NCBI GenBank assembly: GCA_019425105.1
Contig: JAHYYD010000025.1
Location: forward strand, 1-15,531
Direction: 5' to 3'
DNA from: Actinomycetota bacterium
GTDB taxonomy: Bacteria > Actinomycetota > Actinomycetes > Actinomycetales > Actinomycetaceae
DNA length: 15,531 bases
Below are positions 1 to 8,800 of this stretch, one piece after another. The notes below the pieces were generated by a model. The model was not told the origin of the DNA, did no database searches, and was given only the letters and a program-made list of their open reading frames with translations. Numbering within the stretch: the stretch's first letter is position 1; the number at the start of each line of letters is the position of its first letter. Both the position numbers and the translations under genes were made by a program.

Positions 1-1367
1 ATGTCCAGGTCGGTGAACAGGTGGGGGGAGGTGTGGTAGGTCTCGAGCGGATCCGGCACGCCCAGGCCCAGGGCCTTGGAGATCAGCGACCAGCGCGGCG
101 TGTCGTCCCAGTCGACGAAGGTGACGGCCGTGCCCGAGTTGCCCGCGCGGCCCGTGCGGCCGATGCGGTGGATGTAGATCTTCTCGTCTTCGGGGCACTG
201 GTAGTTGAGGACGTGCGTGACGTCGTCGACGTCGATGCCTCGCGCGGCGACGTCGGTGGCGACCAGGACGTCGACCTTGCCGTTGCGGAACGCGCGCAGC
301 GCCTGCTCGCGGGCACCCTGGCCGAGGTCGCCGTGCAGCGCGCCGACCGCGAAGCCGCGGGCGGTGAGGTCCTCGCCCAGGCGGGCGGCGGTGCGCTTGG
401 TGCGGCAGAAGATGACGGTGCGGCCACGACCCTCGGCCTGGAGGATGCGCGAGACGACCTCCACCTTGTTCATGGCGTGAACGCGGTAGATGACCTGCTT
501 GACCGTGTTGACGGTCTGGTTCTGGTCGTCGGGATCCTGCGCGCGGATGTGGGTGGGCTGGACCATGAAGCGGCGGGCGAGTGCCACGACGGGGCCGGGC
601 ATGGTCGCGGAGAACAGCATGGTGTGACGGTTCTCGGGGACGCGGCCCAGCAGCGTCTCGACGTCGGGCAGGAAGCCCAGGTCGAGCATCTCGTCGGCCT
701 CGTCCAGGACGACGTTCTCGACGCCGGACAGGTGCAGGTGGCCCTTGCGCAGCAGGTCGATGAGGCGGCCGGGCGTGCCCACGACGATGTCGGCACCACG
801 CTGGAGGGCCTCGATCTGGGGCTCGAAGGCGACGCCGCCGTAGATTTCAACGATGCGGGTCGACAGGTACTTGGCGGCCTCGCGCAGGTCCTGGGCGACC
901 TGCTTGGTGAGCTCGCGGGTCGGCAGGATAATCAGAGCCTGCGGCTTGTTCGGGTTGAGCAGGTCCTCGTAGCCCTCTTCGTCGGGCGCGATGACGTCCT
1001 CGAGGACGGGGATGCCGAAGCCGAGGGTCTTGCCGGTGCCGGTCTTGGCCTGGCCGATGATGTCGTGGCGGTCCAGCGCGGGGCCGAGGGTCAGGGCCTG
1101 GATCGGGAAGGGGTGCGTGATGCCCTTGTCTTCGAGGGCGTCAACGATGGGGTCGGTGACGCCGAAGTCGGCGAAGGACTTCTTGTCGAGGTCCTCGCCC
1201 TTGCCCGTGATATCCGGGGTGGCTTCTTCCTCTTCGGGAGCTGCGGGCTTGATGTTGCCGAGGCGGACGACGCCTGCGGAGTATTCGACGGACGAGGCCG
1301 GGGTGGCCTTTTCGGTGGCGTCGACGTCGGGGGTGGGCACGGTTGCCTCAGTGCTCGTGTTGGTCAC
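1..1367 (-). CDS. DEAD-box ATP-dependent RNA helicase (RhlE-like), C-terminus cut off by window edge
   Basis: ATP-dependent RNA unwinding enzyme; by family it acts in the cytoplasm in RNA remodelling, ribosome assembly or mRNA decay. About 455 codons are visible. The full core is readable in order: a Q-motif region (FPIQ), motif I AKTGTGKT with Lys113, Ia PTREL, Ib TPGRL, motif II DEAD at residues 222-225, motif III SAT, motif V ATDVAARGID and motif VI HRIGRTGRAG. An acidic, low-complexity N-terminal extension of about 70 residues precedes the core. The start is GTG at 1365-1367: an in-frame TAG lies two codons upstream, there is no early ATG, and AAGG sits about eight bases before it. The C-terminal tail, often basic and decisive for subtype, is missing, so RhlE versus another DEAD-box group is unresolved. 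It is divergent from the ferritin-like gene; I recall mycobacterial rhlE in the same setting. Confidence 0.93.
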   Translation of the reverse strand, partial: MTNTSTEATVPTPDVDATEKATPASSVEYSAGVVRLGNIKPAAPEEEEATPDITGKGEDLDKKSFADFGVTDPIVDALEDKGITHPFPIQALTLGPALDRHDIIGQAKTGTGKTLGFGIPVLEDVIAPDEEGYEDLLNPNKPQALIILPTRELTKQVAQDLREAAKYLSTRIVEIYGGVAFEPQIEALQRGADIVVGTPGRLIDLLRKGHLHLSGVENVVLDEADEMLDLGFLPDVETLLGRVPENRHTMLFSATMPGPVVALARRFMVQPTHIRAQDPDDQNQTVNTVKQVIYRVHAMNKVEVVSRILQAEGRGRTVIFCRTKRTAARLGEDLTARGFAVGALHGDLGQGAREQALRAFRNGKVDVLVATDVAARGIDVDDVTHVLNYQCPEDEKIYIHRIGRTGRAGNSGTAVTFVDWDDTPRWSLISKALGLGVPDPLETYHTSPHLFTDLD

Positions 1368-1621
1368 GATCTACCTTGTCTCCCGGGCTATTCCGGGGTT
1401 GGGGTCGGTGCCGATCGCGCATTATCTGGCGCGGGGATTCGCGTCCGCGCGTACGTGTTACCTATTCAAAAATGCGACCGGTCGTCCGGTGGTCGTCTTT
1501 CAGTGTAATCGTGTGGGAGCAGTTCGCGGGGGAGGGGCTGGTCACAGGGAAGACCGCCAAATGTCAAGAAGAGGGGCGAATGCACCACACCGCGCGGCTT
1601 GTCAGGCACTATGCTGGAGCC
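1368..1621. other. Divergent intergenic region between helicase and ferritin-like gene
   Basis: This 254-base spacer must hold the promoters of both flanking genes. AT-richer patches stand out: attatc at 1421-1426 reads GATAAT on the minus strand (a possible -10 for the helicase), and tgtaat lies at 1504-1509 on the plus strand. Neither has a convincing -35 partner. No small gene is supported here. Confidence 0.4.
1610..1615 (+). promoter_or_regulatory. Candidate -10 box for a leaderless transcript of the ferritin-like gene
   Basis: TATGCT fits the actinobacterial -10 form TANNNT and ends six bases before the ATG at 1622. Transcription would therefore start at or next to the start codon. Leaderless mRNAs are common in actinobacteria. 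The only Shine-Dalgarno-like bases (GGAG, 1616-1619) sit two bases from the ATG, too close for normal use, which favours the leaderless reading. No clear -35 was found. Confidence 0.42.
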
Positions 1622-2251
1622 ATGGCACACGAGTTTGATTCCGTCCCCGCCGACGACGCTGAAGTCCTTGGTATTCTCGCCTATTCGTCGCTCGCGTTTA
1701 TGACGCGCTTGGCGAAGGACGGCGAGCAGGCCCCCACGTTTGAGGCCCACGTGGAGCATGCGCGCATGGCGGCGCGGTGCTTCAAGCTCTACCAGCAGCT
1801 GGAAGTGTGGAGCGAGCATCGCGGTTTTGACCTGCTGGCGGCCGCCGACGCGTTCTCGGGCGCGTACGACGATCTGGATGCGCGCACGCGACCCACGACG
1901 TTCGCGGAGCGAGCTGTCAAGACGTTCATTACGCGCGGCATGCTGGGCGACATGCTGATCCGCGTCGCGCAGGTGCACGGCCTGTTTGAGGGGATCGAGG
2001 ACGTGTGGCCCTTCGAACAGGGACACTGGGTGCGCGCGCATCTGGGCCCGCAGATCGAGGCGGATGAGCAGTTGTCCTCGCGTCTGTCCCTGTGGGGTCG
2101 TCGCGTGGCGGGCGAGGCCCTCGGCCTTGTGCGCGCGACGCTGTTCACCTACCCGTCGCTGGCGGTCTCCCCGGAGAACGTCGATGAGATCACGGAGTAC
2201 GTGATTAAGCGCCACGGGGAGCGCATGAGGGACATTCACCTGAAGGCCTGA
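1622..2251 (+). CDS. Ferritin-like-fold protein (actinobacterial conserved family, MiaE-like)
   Basis: A 209-residue, largely helical protein of the actinobacterial group usually annotated as ferritin-like fold-containing or tRNA-hydroxylase-like. Its function is not established. Recognition rests on the length, the helical pattern, the tail segment LWGRRVAGEALGLVRA typical of the family as I recall it, and the position between a DEAD-box helicase and a DUF3107 gene. Helix ARMAARCFKLYQQLE, where the family normally carries metal-binding Glu/His residues, has no ExxH motif, so diiron chemistry is doubtful in this copy. The frame is open further upstream, but the ATG at 1622 is preferred because a -10-like box lies six bases before it and upstream residues do not look coding. 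It converges on the DUF3107 gene over a shared hairpin. Confidence 0.72.
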   Translation: MAHEFDSVPADDAEVLGILAYSSLAFMTRLAKDGEQAPTFEAHVEHARMAARCFKLYQQLEVWSEHRGFDLLAAADAFSGAYDDLDARTRPTTFAERAVKTFITRGMLGDMLIRVAQVHGLFEGIEDVWPFEQGHWVRAHLGPQIEADEQLSSRLSLWGRRVAGEALGLVRATLFTYPSLAVSPENVDEITEYVIKRHGERMRDIHLKA

Positions 2252-2260
2252 GGCCGCAGG

Positions 2261-2321
2261 CATTGACGAGGCCGGGGTTCCTCGGGCGACATCGTGACCG
2301 CCCGGGTTCCCCGGCCTCGTT
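2261..2321. terminator. Bidirectional hairpin between convergent genes; copy 1 of a repeated palindrome
   Basis: A perfect 12-bp stem (acgaggccgggg 2266-2277 with its complement at 2309-2320) encloses an inner 5-bp stem (2283-2287 with 2300-2304). It lies between the stop codons of two convergent genes, so it probably ends transcription from both sides. No T-run follows on either strand, which is common for actinobacterial hairpins. The outer 18 and 19 bases recur exactly at 10840-10884 with a different loop. Confidence 0.7.
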
Positions 2322-2342
2322 CGTGTGGGCGCGATCAGCGCA

Positions 2343-2570
2343 TCAGTGGATCGCGAAGCCGACGCGGCGCTCGGACTTGGCGGCGACCTGCACGTATGCG
2401 AGGGCCTGGGCGGGCACGAGGGTGCGCTGGCCCTTGGTGTCGGTGAGGTCGAGGACGCCGTTGGTGGCGGCAAGGGCCTCGTGAACCTTGGCCATGAGCT
2501 CGCTTTCGGTCATGTCGACGTCGAGACCGAGCTGACGCGTGTTGTCGCGGATGCCGATGAAGATCTCCAT
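2343..2570 (-). CDS. DUF3107 family small protein
   Basis: A 75-residue protein beginning MEIFIGIRDN and ending RRVGFAIH. It matches the actinobacterial DUF3107 family in size and in the segments LTDTKGQRTLVPAQALAYV and VGFAI. Its function is unknown; I believe the mycobacterial counterpart is the small protein TB9.4 in a similar neighbourhood. No signal peptide or membrane segment is visible and it should be cytoplasmic. The start is fixed by AAGGAG five bases before the ATG. Although the frame stays open far upstream on this strand, that stretch is only the antisense of adnA. It converges with the ferritin-like gene and diverges from adnA across 78 bases. Confidence 0.88.
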   Translation of the reverse strand: MEIFIGIRDNTRQLGLDVDMTESELMAKVHEALAATNGVLDLTDTKGQRTLVPAQALAYVQVAAKSERRVGFAIH

Positions 2571-2603
2571 GATGACTCCTTGCTGGTAAATGTCGTCACG
2601 CCC

Positions 2604-2609
2604 ATCATA
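2604..2609 (-). promoter_or_regulatory. Candidate -10 box for the DUF3107 gene
   Basis: On the minus strand these bases read TATGAT, one mismatch from TATAAT, 33 bases before the DUF3107 start codon and upstream of its Shine-Dalgarno. No good -35 is visible at 16-18 bases. The 78-base divergent spacer must also hold the adnA promoter, for which I see no clear element. Confidence 0.35.
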
Positions 2610-2648
2610 TGTGCCGCAGATGTGGGTGGGGTCTGCGAGTATTGCGTT

Positions 2649-5600
2649 ATGAGCGAAATTCAGGTCAGGTTGCGCAGCCGCGGCGCCGATTGGTGGCGTC
2701 TGCCGGAGCTGAACGCGCGCCAGCGTGCGGTTGTGGACGCGGCGCGCTTGGGTGACGTGATTGCGCGTGGTGCCCCGTCGTCGGGCCGCTCGACGTGTGC
2801 CCTGGCCGTGTTCGAGCAGGCGGCCTCTCGGGGGCGCAGCGCGCTGATTCTTGCTCCCGATCGTACGCGAGCCGATGTGCTGACTCCGCGCGCCCAGGCT
2901 CTCGGCCCGGACGTGGTTCGCCCGGTGCGCACGCCCGCCTCCTTCGCGTATCAGGTGGTGGCCACGTGGCGCACCCAGCGCGACGTGCCGTTGGAGGGCG
3001 TGGAGCTGGTGACGGGCGCGGCCCAGGATCAGATGCTCGCCGAGGCCCTGGAGTCGGTGGAGGCGCCGTGGCCAGAGGATATCGGCCCGCAGATGCGCGC
3101 GATGCCGGCGTTCCGAGCGGAGCTTCGCAACCTGGTGGCCCGCGCGGGCGAGGCCGGGATGGACGCGTCCGCCCTGTCCGAGGCCGGGGCCAGGTTTGGT
3201 CGGCCGGAGTGGCAGGGGGCGGGCGCGATCATCGCCGCGCTGGAGGAGGGGCCCGAGCACTCCCCGGAGTACCTGCAGACCCTGCGTGTGGACCTGTCGC
3301 GCATCCAGGCGCTCGCGGCTGAGCTGATCGATGCGTGGGAGAAGGATGCGCCCTCTCGCGGGGTGCAGGCGCCCTGCCCGGTGCCCGACGTGGTGATCGT
3401 TGATGACCTGCAGGATTGCACGCCGTCGACGTTGACGCTGCTGGCAGCGTGCCGCGACGCGGGTGCCCGAATCGTCGCCTTCTCGGATTCCGACGTGGCC
3501 GTGGCCGGATATCGCGGCGGCGAACCGCACTTGGACCGTAGGCTCGCTTCCCTCCTCGGCGTTGAGATTGCGGAGCTCGGCCAGGTCTACGACATGTCCC
3601 GTGCCGTGCGTGAGCTGGCGCGCCAGGCCTGCGCGCGCATCGCCCAGTCGGGATCGCCCGCCCGGCGAGAGGCCGGTGTCTCGGACGATGCGCCCCAGGG
3701 ACGCCTGGTGACGCACCTGGGTGCCACGCCCTCGCAGATGGGTGCGCTCATCGCGCGTGCCCTGCGGGCCCACCACCTGCACGACGGCATCGATTTTTCG
3801 GAGCAGGTCGTCATCGTGCGCAGCTCGTCGATGGTCGCCGAAACTAGCCGCTACCTGGCGCGCGGGGGCGTGCCGGTCGCGGGAGGTAGCCGTGCCTTCG
3901 ACTTCGCGACTCAGCCTACGACGCGCCTGCTGCTGGACCTGGTGACCATGCCGACGGGACAGAGTGACACGGAGGCGGCCGCGCGCCGCGAACTCGCCGA
4001 GCGCCTGCTGCCCTCGCCCCTCGTGTGCGCCGACGCCCTCGCCGTCCACCGCCTGCTGCGCCGTCTGAACGCCGCGCGCGCCCAGGCCGCCGAGGAGGCG
4101 GGCGACGAGGCGCCGCTGATCCCGCTGACCATGGCGGACCTCGTCAGTGACCCGCAGACGTGGCGGCCTGCCCTTGAACAGGCTGAGCAGGCGGGCGGCA
4201 AGCGTGCCCAGGCCGCCTCCATGCTCGCGCGCCCCCTCGAGACCGCGGTACGCCTGTGGGAGCTGGGGATGAGCGGCAGCGCTCGCCCCCAGGAGCGCCT
4301 GTGGTCGCTCTGGGAGGCCTCCGGAGTGGCGGGCGAATGGCGCGCGCGGGCTATCGCGTCGGATGAGTCGTCGGGCTGGTACGACGATCAGCTGGACGCT
4401 GTCGTGGCTCTCCTACGCGTTGCCGACGTGTGGGAGCAACGCAACCCCGCGGGCTCCGCCGTCCGCTTCGCGTCTGAGCTGCTGTCCGGCTCGGTCCCGA
4501 TCGACACGATTTCGCGCGTGGGCGTGCGCCCCGGTGGCGTCGAAGTCCTCACTCCCGCGCAGGCGATGGGCCGCCACTGGCAGGTCGTCGTCCTCGCTGG
4601 CCTGCAGGACGGGGCGTGGCCGAATCTGCGGCTGCGCGACCGGATCCTGCGCGCCGACCTGCTTGCGGACGTGGGTGCGGGTCGCGTCGCCGTGGGCGAG
4701 GATGGGCGCGAGGAGCTCATCGACTCGACGCGGGCCGCCCGGCGCGCGGTTTTGGACGATGAATATCGCCTGTTTGTCGCGGCCGTGACGCGCTCACGGT
4801 GCATTGTGCATGCCGGTGCGGTGCGCTCGGAGGACGCGGCGCCCTCGGTGTTTTTCGATCTGGTGGCACGCCTGGCGGGCACGCCGCGCGAGAACGACAT
4901 CGTGCCGGTGGATCCGGTGGAGGCACCTCTGTCTCTGTCCGGGCACATCGCGGACCTGCGGGCGCGCGCCGCCAACCCCGACGAGCCAGCCGATGCGCAG
5001 CTGGCCGCCACCCTGCTGGCACTCATGGCGCGCGAAGGTGTGCTTGCGGCGCAGCCGGATCGCTGGCTGGGGGCAGGCGGTACCCCGACGACTCAGGAGG
5101 AGTACACGGGTGAGATCACGCTGTCTCCCTCGCAGTTCGAGCGTGCGCTGTCGTGCCCGCTGCGATGGTTCCTCACCGCCATCGGAGCCGACGGACCGTC
5201 GAACGCTGCAGCCAGCTTGGGTACCCTCGTTCACGCGGTCGCCGAGGAACATCCACACGGCACGCCAGAGGAACTGACCGAGGTGCTTGAGGCGCGCATC
5301 GATGAGCTGGGCTACAACCTGGACACGTGGGCGGGGCGCGTCGCCGACCGCCACGCGCGCGACATCGTGAACAACCTGGCGTCCTACGTGGAGGGCGTTC
5401 CCGGCCGGGTCGAGGTCGAGCAGTCGGTTTGCGCTGAGGTTGATGGCGTCACGATCCGCGGCCGTATGGATCGCCTCGAACACGTTGATGAGGGCGTGCG
5501 TGTCACCGACCTGAAGACGGGAAAGAGCGGATATACGGCGAAGAACGTCCCCGATAACGCGCAGTTAGCGGCATATCAGATGGCCTTGATCGCTTCGGGC

Positions 5601-5834
5601 GAAAAGGTCGCGGGGGCTCGCATTGCCCTGCTCGGTGGCGATAAGCCAAAGACCTTCGACCAGTCAGCCCTGGAGGGCGAGACCCTGCAGGAATGGCACA
5701 CCAAGCTTCGTGCGGTCGTGGCGGACGCGCGTGGACCCTACTTTGAGGCACGCCCCTCGGAGACGGCGTGCCTGTTCTGTCCCTTCGATCGGCTGTGCCC
5801 GGCGCGCGAGCGCGGCCACAAGGTGGTGGAGTGA
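2649..5834 (+). CDS. adnA: AdnA-like subunit of an AdnAB helicase-nuclease (UvrD-like degenerate motor + PD-(D/E)XK nuclease)
   Basis: A 1061-residue partner of AdnB in a heterodimeric motor-nuclease that, in mycobacteria, resects double-strand breaks for recombination. The N-terminal half has a UvrD/AddA-like layout with eroded ATPase motifs. The Walker A position reads GAPSSGRST with Arg47 for Lys, motif II is DDLQD (252-256), motif III is SDSDVAVAGYRG, and the motif V region is TPAQAMGRHW. The C-terminal nuclease is complete: GRMDR with Asp941, DLK with Asp954 and Lys956, then QLAAYQ. Cys836 plus Cys1041, Cys1044 and Cys1050 form the AddB-type Fe-S staple. The length is close to that of mycobacterial AdnA. 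The start chosen is ATG 2649; GTG 2622 in frame is possible and neither has a good Shine-Dalgarno, so leaderless initiation is conceivable. adnB follows after 19 bases. Being the first gene with the weak motor supports AdnA. Confidence 0.85.
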   Translation: MSEIQVRLRSRGADWWRLPELNARQRAVVDAARLGDVIARGAPSSGRSTCALAVFEQAASRGRSALILAPDRTRADVLTPRAQALGPDVVRPVRTPASFAYQVVATWRTQRDVPLEGVELVTGAAQDQMLAEALESVEAPWPEDIGPQMRAMPAFRAELRNLVARAGEAGMDASALSEAGARFGRPEWQGAGAIIAALEEGPEHSPEYLQTLRVDLSRIQALAAELIDAWEKDAPSRGVQAPCPVPDVVIVDDLQDCTPSTLTLLAACRDAGARIVAFSDSDVAVAGYRGGEPHLDRRLASLLGVEIAELGQVYDMSRAVRELARQACARIAQSGSPARREAGVSDDAPQGRLVTHLGATPSQMGALIARALRAHHLHDGIDFSEQVVIVRSSSMVAETSRYLARGGVPVAGGSRAFDFATQPTTRLLLDLVTMPTGQSDTEAAARRELAERLLPSPLVCADALAVHRLLRRLNAARAQAAEEAGDEAPLIPLTMADLVSDPQTWRPALEQAEQAGGKRAQAASMLARPLETAVRLWELGMSGSARPQERLWSLWEASGVAGEWRARAIASDESSGWYDDQLDAVVALLRVADVWEQRNPAGSAVRFASELLSGSVPIDTISRVGVRPGGVEVLTPAQAMGRHWQVVVLAGLQDGAWPNLRLRDRILRADLLADVGAGRVAVGEDGREELIDSTRAARRAVLDDEYRLFVAAVTRSRCIVHAGAVRSEDAAPSVFFDLVARLAGTPRENDIVPVDPVEAPLSLSGHIADLRARAANPDEPADAQLAATLLALMAREGVLAAQPDRWLGAGGTPTTQEEYTGEITLSPSQFERALSCPLRWFLTAIGADGPSNAAASLGTLVHAVAEEHPHGTPEELTEVLEARIDELGYNLDTWAGRVADRHARDIVNNLASYVEGVPGRVEVEQSVCAEVDGVTIRGRMDRLEHVDEGVRVTDLKTGKSGYTAKNVPDNAQLAAYQMALIASGEKVAGARIALLGGDKPKTFDQSALEGETLQEWHTKLRAVVADARGPYFEARPSETACLFCPFDRLCPARERGHKVVE

Positions 5835-5853
5835 CGTGGCAAAGGATTGTGCA

Positions 5854-8800
5854 ATGAATCTCGGTGCTCTGCAGATCCAGGCAATCGTCGATGCGACGAA
5901 GACTCCGACGCCAGAGCAGGTGCGAGTAGTCGAGGCCCCGCGCCGTCCCCTCCTCGTCGTGGCGGGGGCGGGGTCTGGTAAGACCGAGACCATGTCCATG
6001 CGCGTGCTCTGGCTCCTGGCGAACCATCCGGACCTGAGCCCGTCGTCGATCCTGGGTTTGACCTTCACGCGCAAGGCTGCGGGTGAGCTGGGGGAGCGCC
6101 TGCGCGAACGCATCCGCCTGCTGTCGCGCGAGATGCCCCGGCTGCGTGAGCGCCTCGACGAAGACCCTGTGGCACTGACATACAACTCCTTTGCGGAACG
6201 CATTGTCTCCGAGCACGGGATGCGCATCGGCCTCGACCCCGATTTCTCGATGCTCTCCGAGGCTGGCGCGATCGACCTGATGACTCAGATCGTCGAGGCG
6301 TGGCCCACCGACCTGGATGACACGCTCACACCGACCGGCGTCGTCGAGCAGGTACTGCACCTGGCAGGCGAGATCGCAGAGCACGGATACACGGTGGGCA
6401 GTGCTCGTGAGGCGTTGGAGGAATTCGGGCGCGAGCTGGAGCAGGTGGGGCGCGGGAACAGTAAGTCTCGCGATGCCATTGACGTGAATCGGCGCCGCAT
6501 TGCCCTCCTCGACCCCATCGAGGTCTACCAGCAGCGCAAGCGTGACATGGGCGTCCTGGACTTTTCCGATCAGCTGGTCCTGGCCACGCGCATCGTGCGC
6601 GAAGCTCCTGCGGTGCGTGAGTCTCTACGTGAGGAGTTCCGCGCGGTCCTCCTCGACGAGTTCCAGGACACCTCCGTCATCCAGATGGATCTGCTGTCGA
6701 TACTCTTCGCGGATCACGCGGTGACCGCGGTGGGCGACCCGAATCAGGCCATTTACGGCTGGAGAGGGGCCTCGGCCTCGTCGCTGGAGTCTTTCCTGGA
6801 TCGTTTCCAGACGGGCGCGCCCGAAGAAGGACAGACGCTCACGCTGTCGACCGCGTGGCGCAACGATGTGTCGATTCTGGACGCTGCGAACAGGGTGGCA
6901 GCACCCCTGCGGGAGGTACCTTCCTTCCAGGTGAGCAAGCAGCAGCTGAAGGCACAGTCTCCGGTCCTGGTCCCCAGGGGCGGCGCGGGTTCAGGAACCG
7001 TCGACATTGCCTTCACGCAGGACTACGACGAGGCCCTGGGCGCGATGGTTGATTTCGTGCGGCGGGTGCGCTCGCAGCCGACTAAGGGCGGTCAGCGCCG
7101 GAGCGTCGCCGTGCTCAGTAGGCAGCGTCGTGATTTTCCGCTGATCGATGACGCGCTGCGCGAGGCGGGCATTCCCACGGAGATCGTCGGCCTGGGCGGT
7201 CTGCTCGATCAGCCGGCCGTCCAGGACGTGCGCGCCGCGCTGGAGCTGGCCTACGACGTCGAAGCGTCCCCGTGGCTCGCGCGTCTGCTGGCAGGCATTG
7301 ACCTGGGGGCGGCCGACTTGATGGCTCTGGGTGACTGGGCTCGGATCCTGGCGCGCGGGGAGGGGGCAAGCCCGCACCAGGCCGTGCTCTTGGATGCTGT
7401 CGATAACCCGCCAGCGCCCGGTTGGGCGGCTGAGGGACATCCCGCGATCAGTGAGGAAGCAGTGCGCCGCGTGCGGCTGCTGGGCCAGCGCCTGCATCAG
7501 GTTCGTGAGGGCGTGGGGCGTTCCATCACCGAGCAGGTCGAGCGAGCAATCCTCATCATGGGCACGCTCGATGACGTGATCGCGGATCCGCTGTCGATGG
7601 GTGGGCGCGCGGCACTCGATGAGTTCATTTCTGTCGCTGCGGCATACGAGAAGGAAACGCCGGGTGCGTCCCTCGGGGCCTTCCTGGCGTGTCCGGCCAG
7701 GCCAGAGTAACGCGAGGATGGGCTGGAGGGGCCGCTGGGCGAGCCGGATCCGAACGCTGTCCAGATCTTGACGGTCCACGGCTCGAAGGGCCTGGAATGG
7801 GACGGGGTTGTTGTCTTCGCTTTGGCCGATGGCTCCTTCCCGATGCATAAGAGCAAAAGTCGGTCGTGGATCGACGATCCTCCCGCGAATACCGCATGGG
7901 TGACCAGTGCTGGTGCACTACCGCACCCGTTGCGCGGGGACCGCGTGGACCTACCGCCCTTCGAATTTGACGTTGATGGGGAAAAGAACCCGTCAACTGC
8001 CTTCAAGAAGTGGCTGGAGGGCGAGTATGGCGCGTCCCTCGGGGAACACGCGGAGCGCGAGGAACGGCGCCTGGCCTACGTGGCGATGACGCGCGCGCGT
8101 AGCGCTCAGCTGCTGGTGGGTTCGTGGACGTCTGGCTTTAACAAAAAGGTGACGCATCCGTCGCGCTACCTGATGGAGGCCAGCGCGCAGTTGTTTGGGC
8201 ATACTCCGGATGCCTCGTCTGGCTCGGTTGGCACCATCGAAGACCCGCAGATGTGGTCCAACGGGCGCTGGCGTGACCTCGCCGGTGAGTCCTCGGTGGG
8301 GGAGGGCAGGTGTCTGATAGCCCCGATTCCGCATCAGGACGAAGACGATGAACCCGCCGCGGGGGTGCGCGAGTTCGAGACTTTCCCGCAGGATCCGGGG
8401 CCTTCGCGTCAGCGCGCCTCGGCAGCGGCGCAGGCAGTTGAAGCGCAGATTGACGCGATGCCTGAGGATCAGGACGTGTACGAGGCCTTGGCGCAGTTGG
8501 GTGATGATCCCGCGGTGCGCGATACGGTCGCTCTCATCGAGGAGTACCACCTGTCTCGGGAAACGCCGATCGTCGACCTGTGGGCCGAGCGCGTTCCGGC
8601 GACGTCCGTGTCGGCACTCCTGCAGGATGCACAGGAGTTCGCACGCGATATGCGTCGCCCGATGCCCACGCGTCCCAGTTCGTTCTCAGCGCTGGGCACG
8701 GTGTTTCACGCGTGGGTGGAGCGCGAGCTTCACCTGGCCTCCGCGGACCCGGCCTCGGAGATCACTGCGGGTGCCGACGTGGTCGCGGGCGATGACACGG

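Noticed and set aside
1291..1304. Third copy of gacgaggccggggt, the left arm of the repeated palindrome
   Set aside because: It lies in helicase coding sequence and has no matching right arm nearby, so a chance 14-base match in GC-rich coding DNA is likelier than a repeat copy.
21..1508. Long open frame of 495 codons on the plus strand
   Set aside because: It is antisense to the DEAD-box helicase, whose motifs are all readable on the minus strand. The plus-strand product is Val/Gly/Asp-rich with no family pattern, as expected from GC-rich shadow frames.
2325..2648. Upstream extension of the adnA frame by 108 codons
   Set aside because: It would overlap the whole DUF3107 gene on the other strand, and the residues are antisense-like. 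ATG 2649 gives a normal AdnA N-terminus.
2571..4049. Long minus-strand frame continuous with the DUF3107 gene
   Set aside because: It is antisense to adnA and low-complexity. The DUF3107 start is fixed by AAGGAG five bases before ATG 2570.
7690..7711. Programmed ribosomal frameshift or stop readthrough in adnB
   Set aside because: Two opposite shifts within 19 bases would be needed, and I see no slippery heptamer or following pseudoknot-like stem. Error or mutation is simpler.
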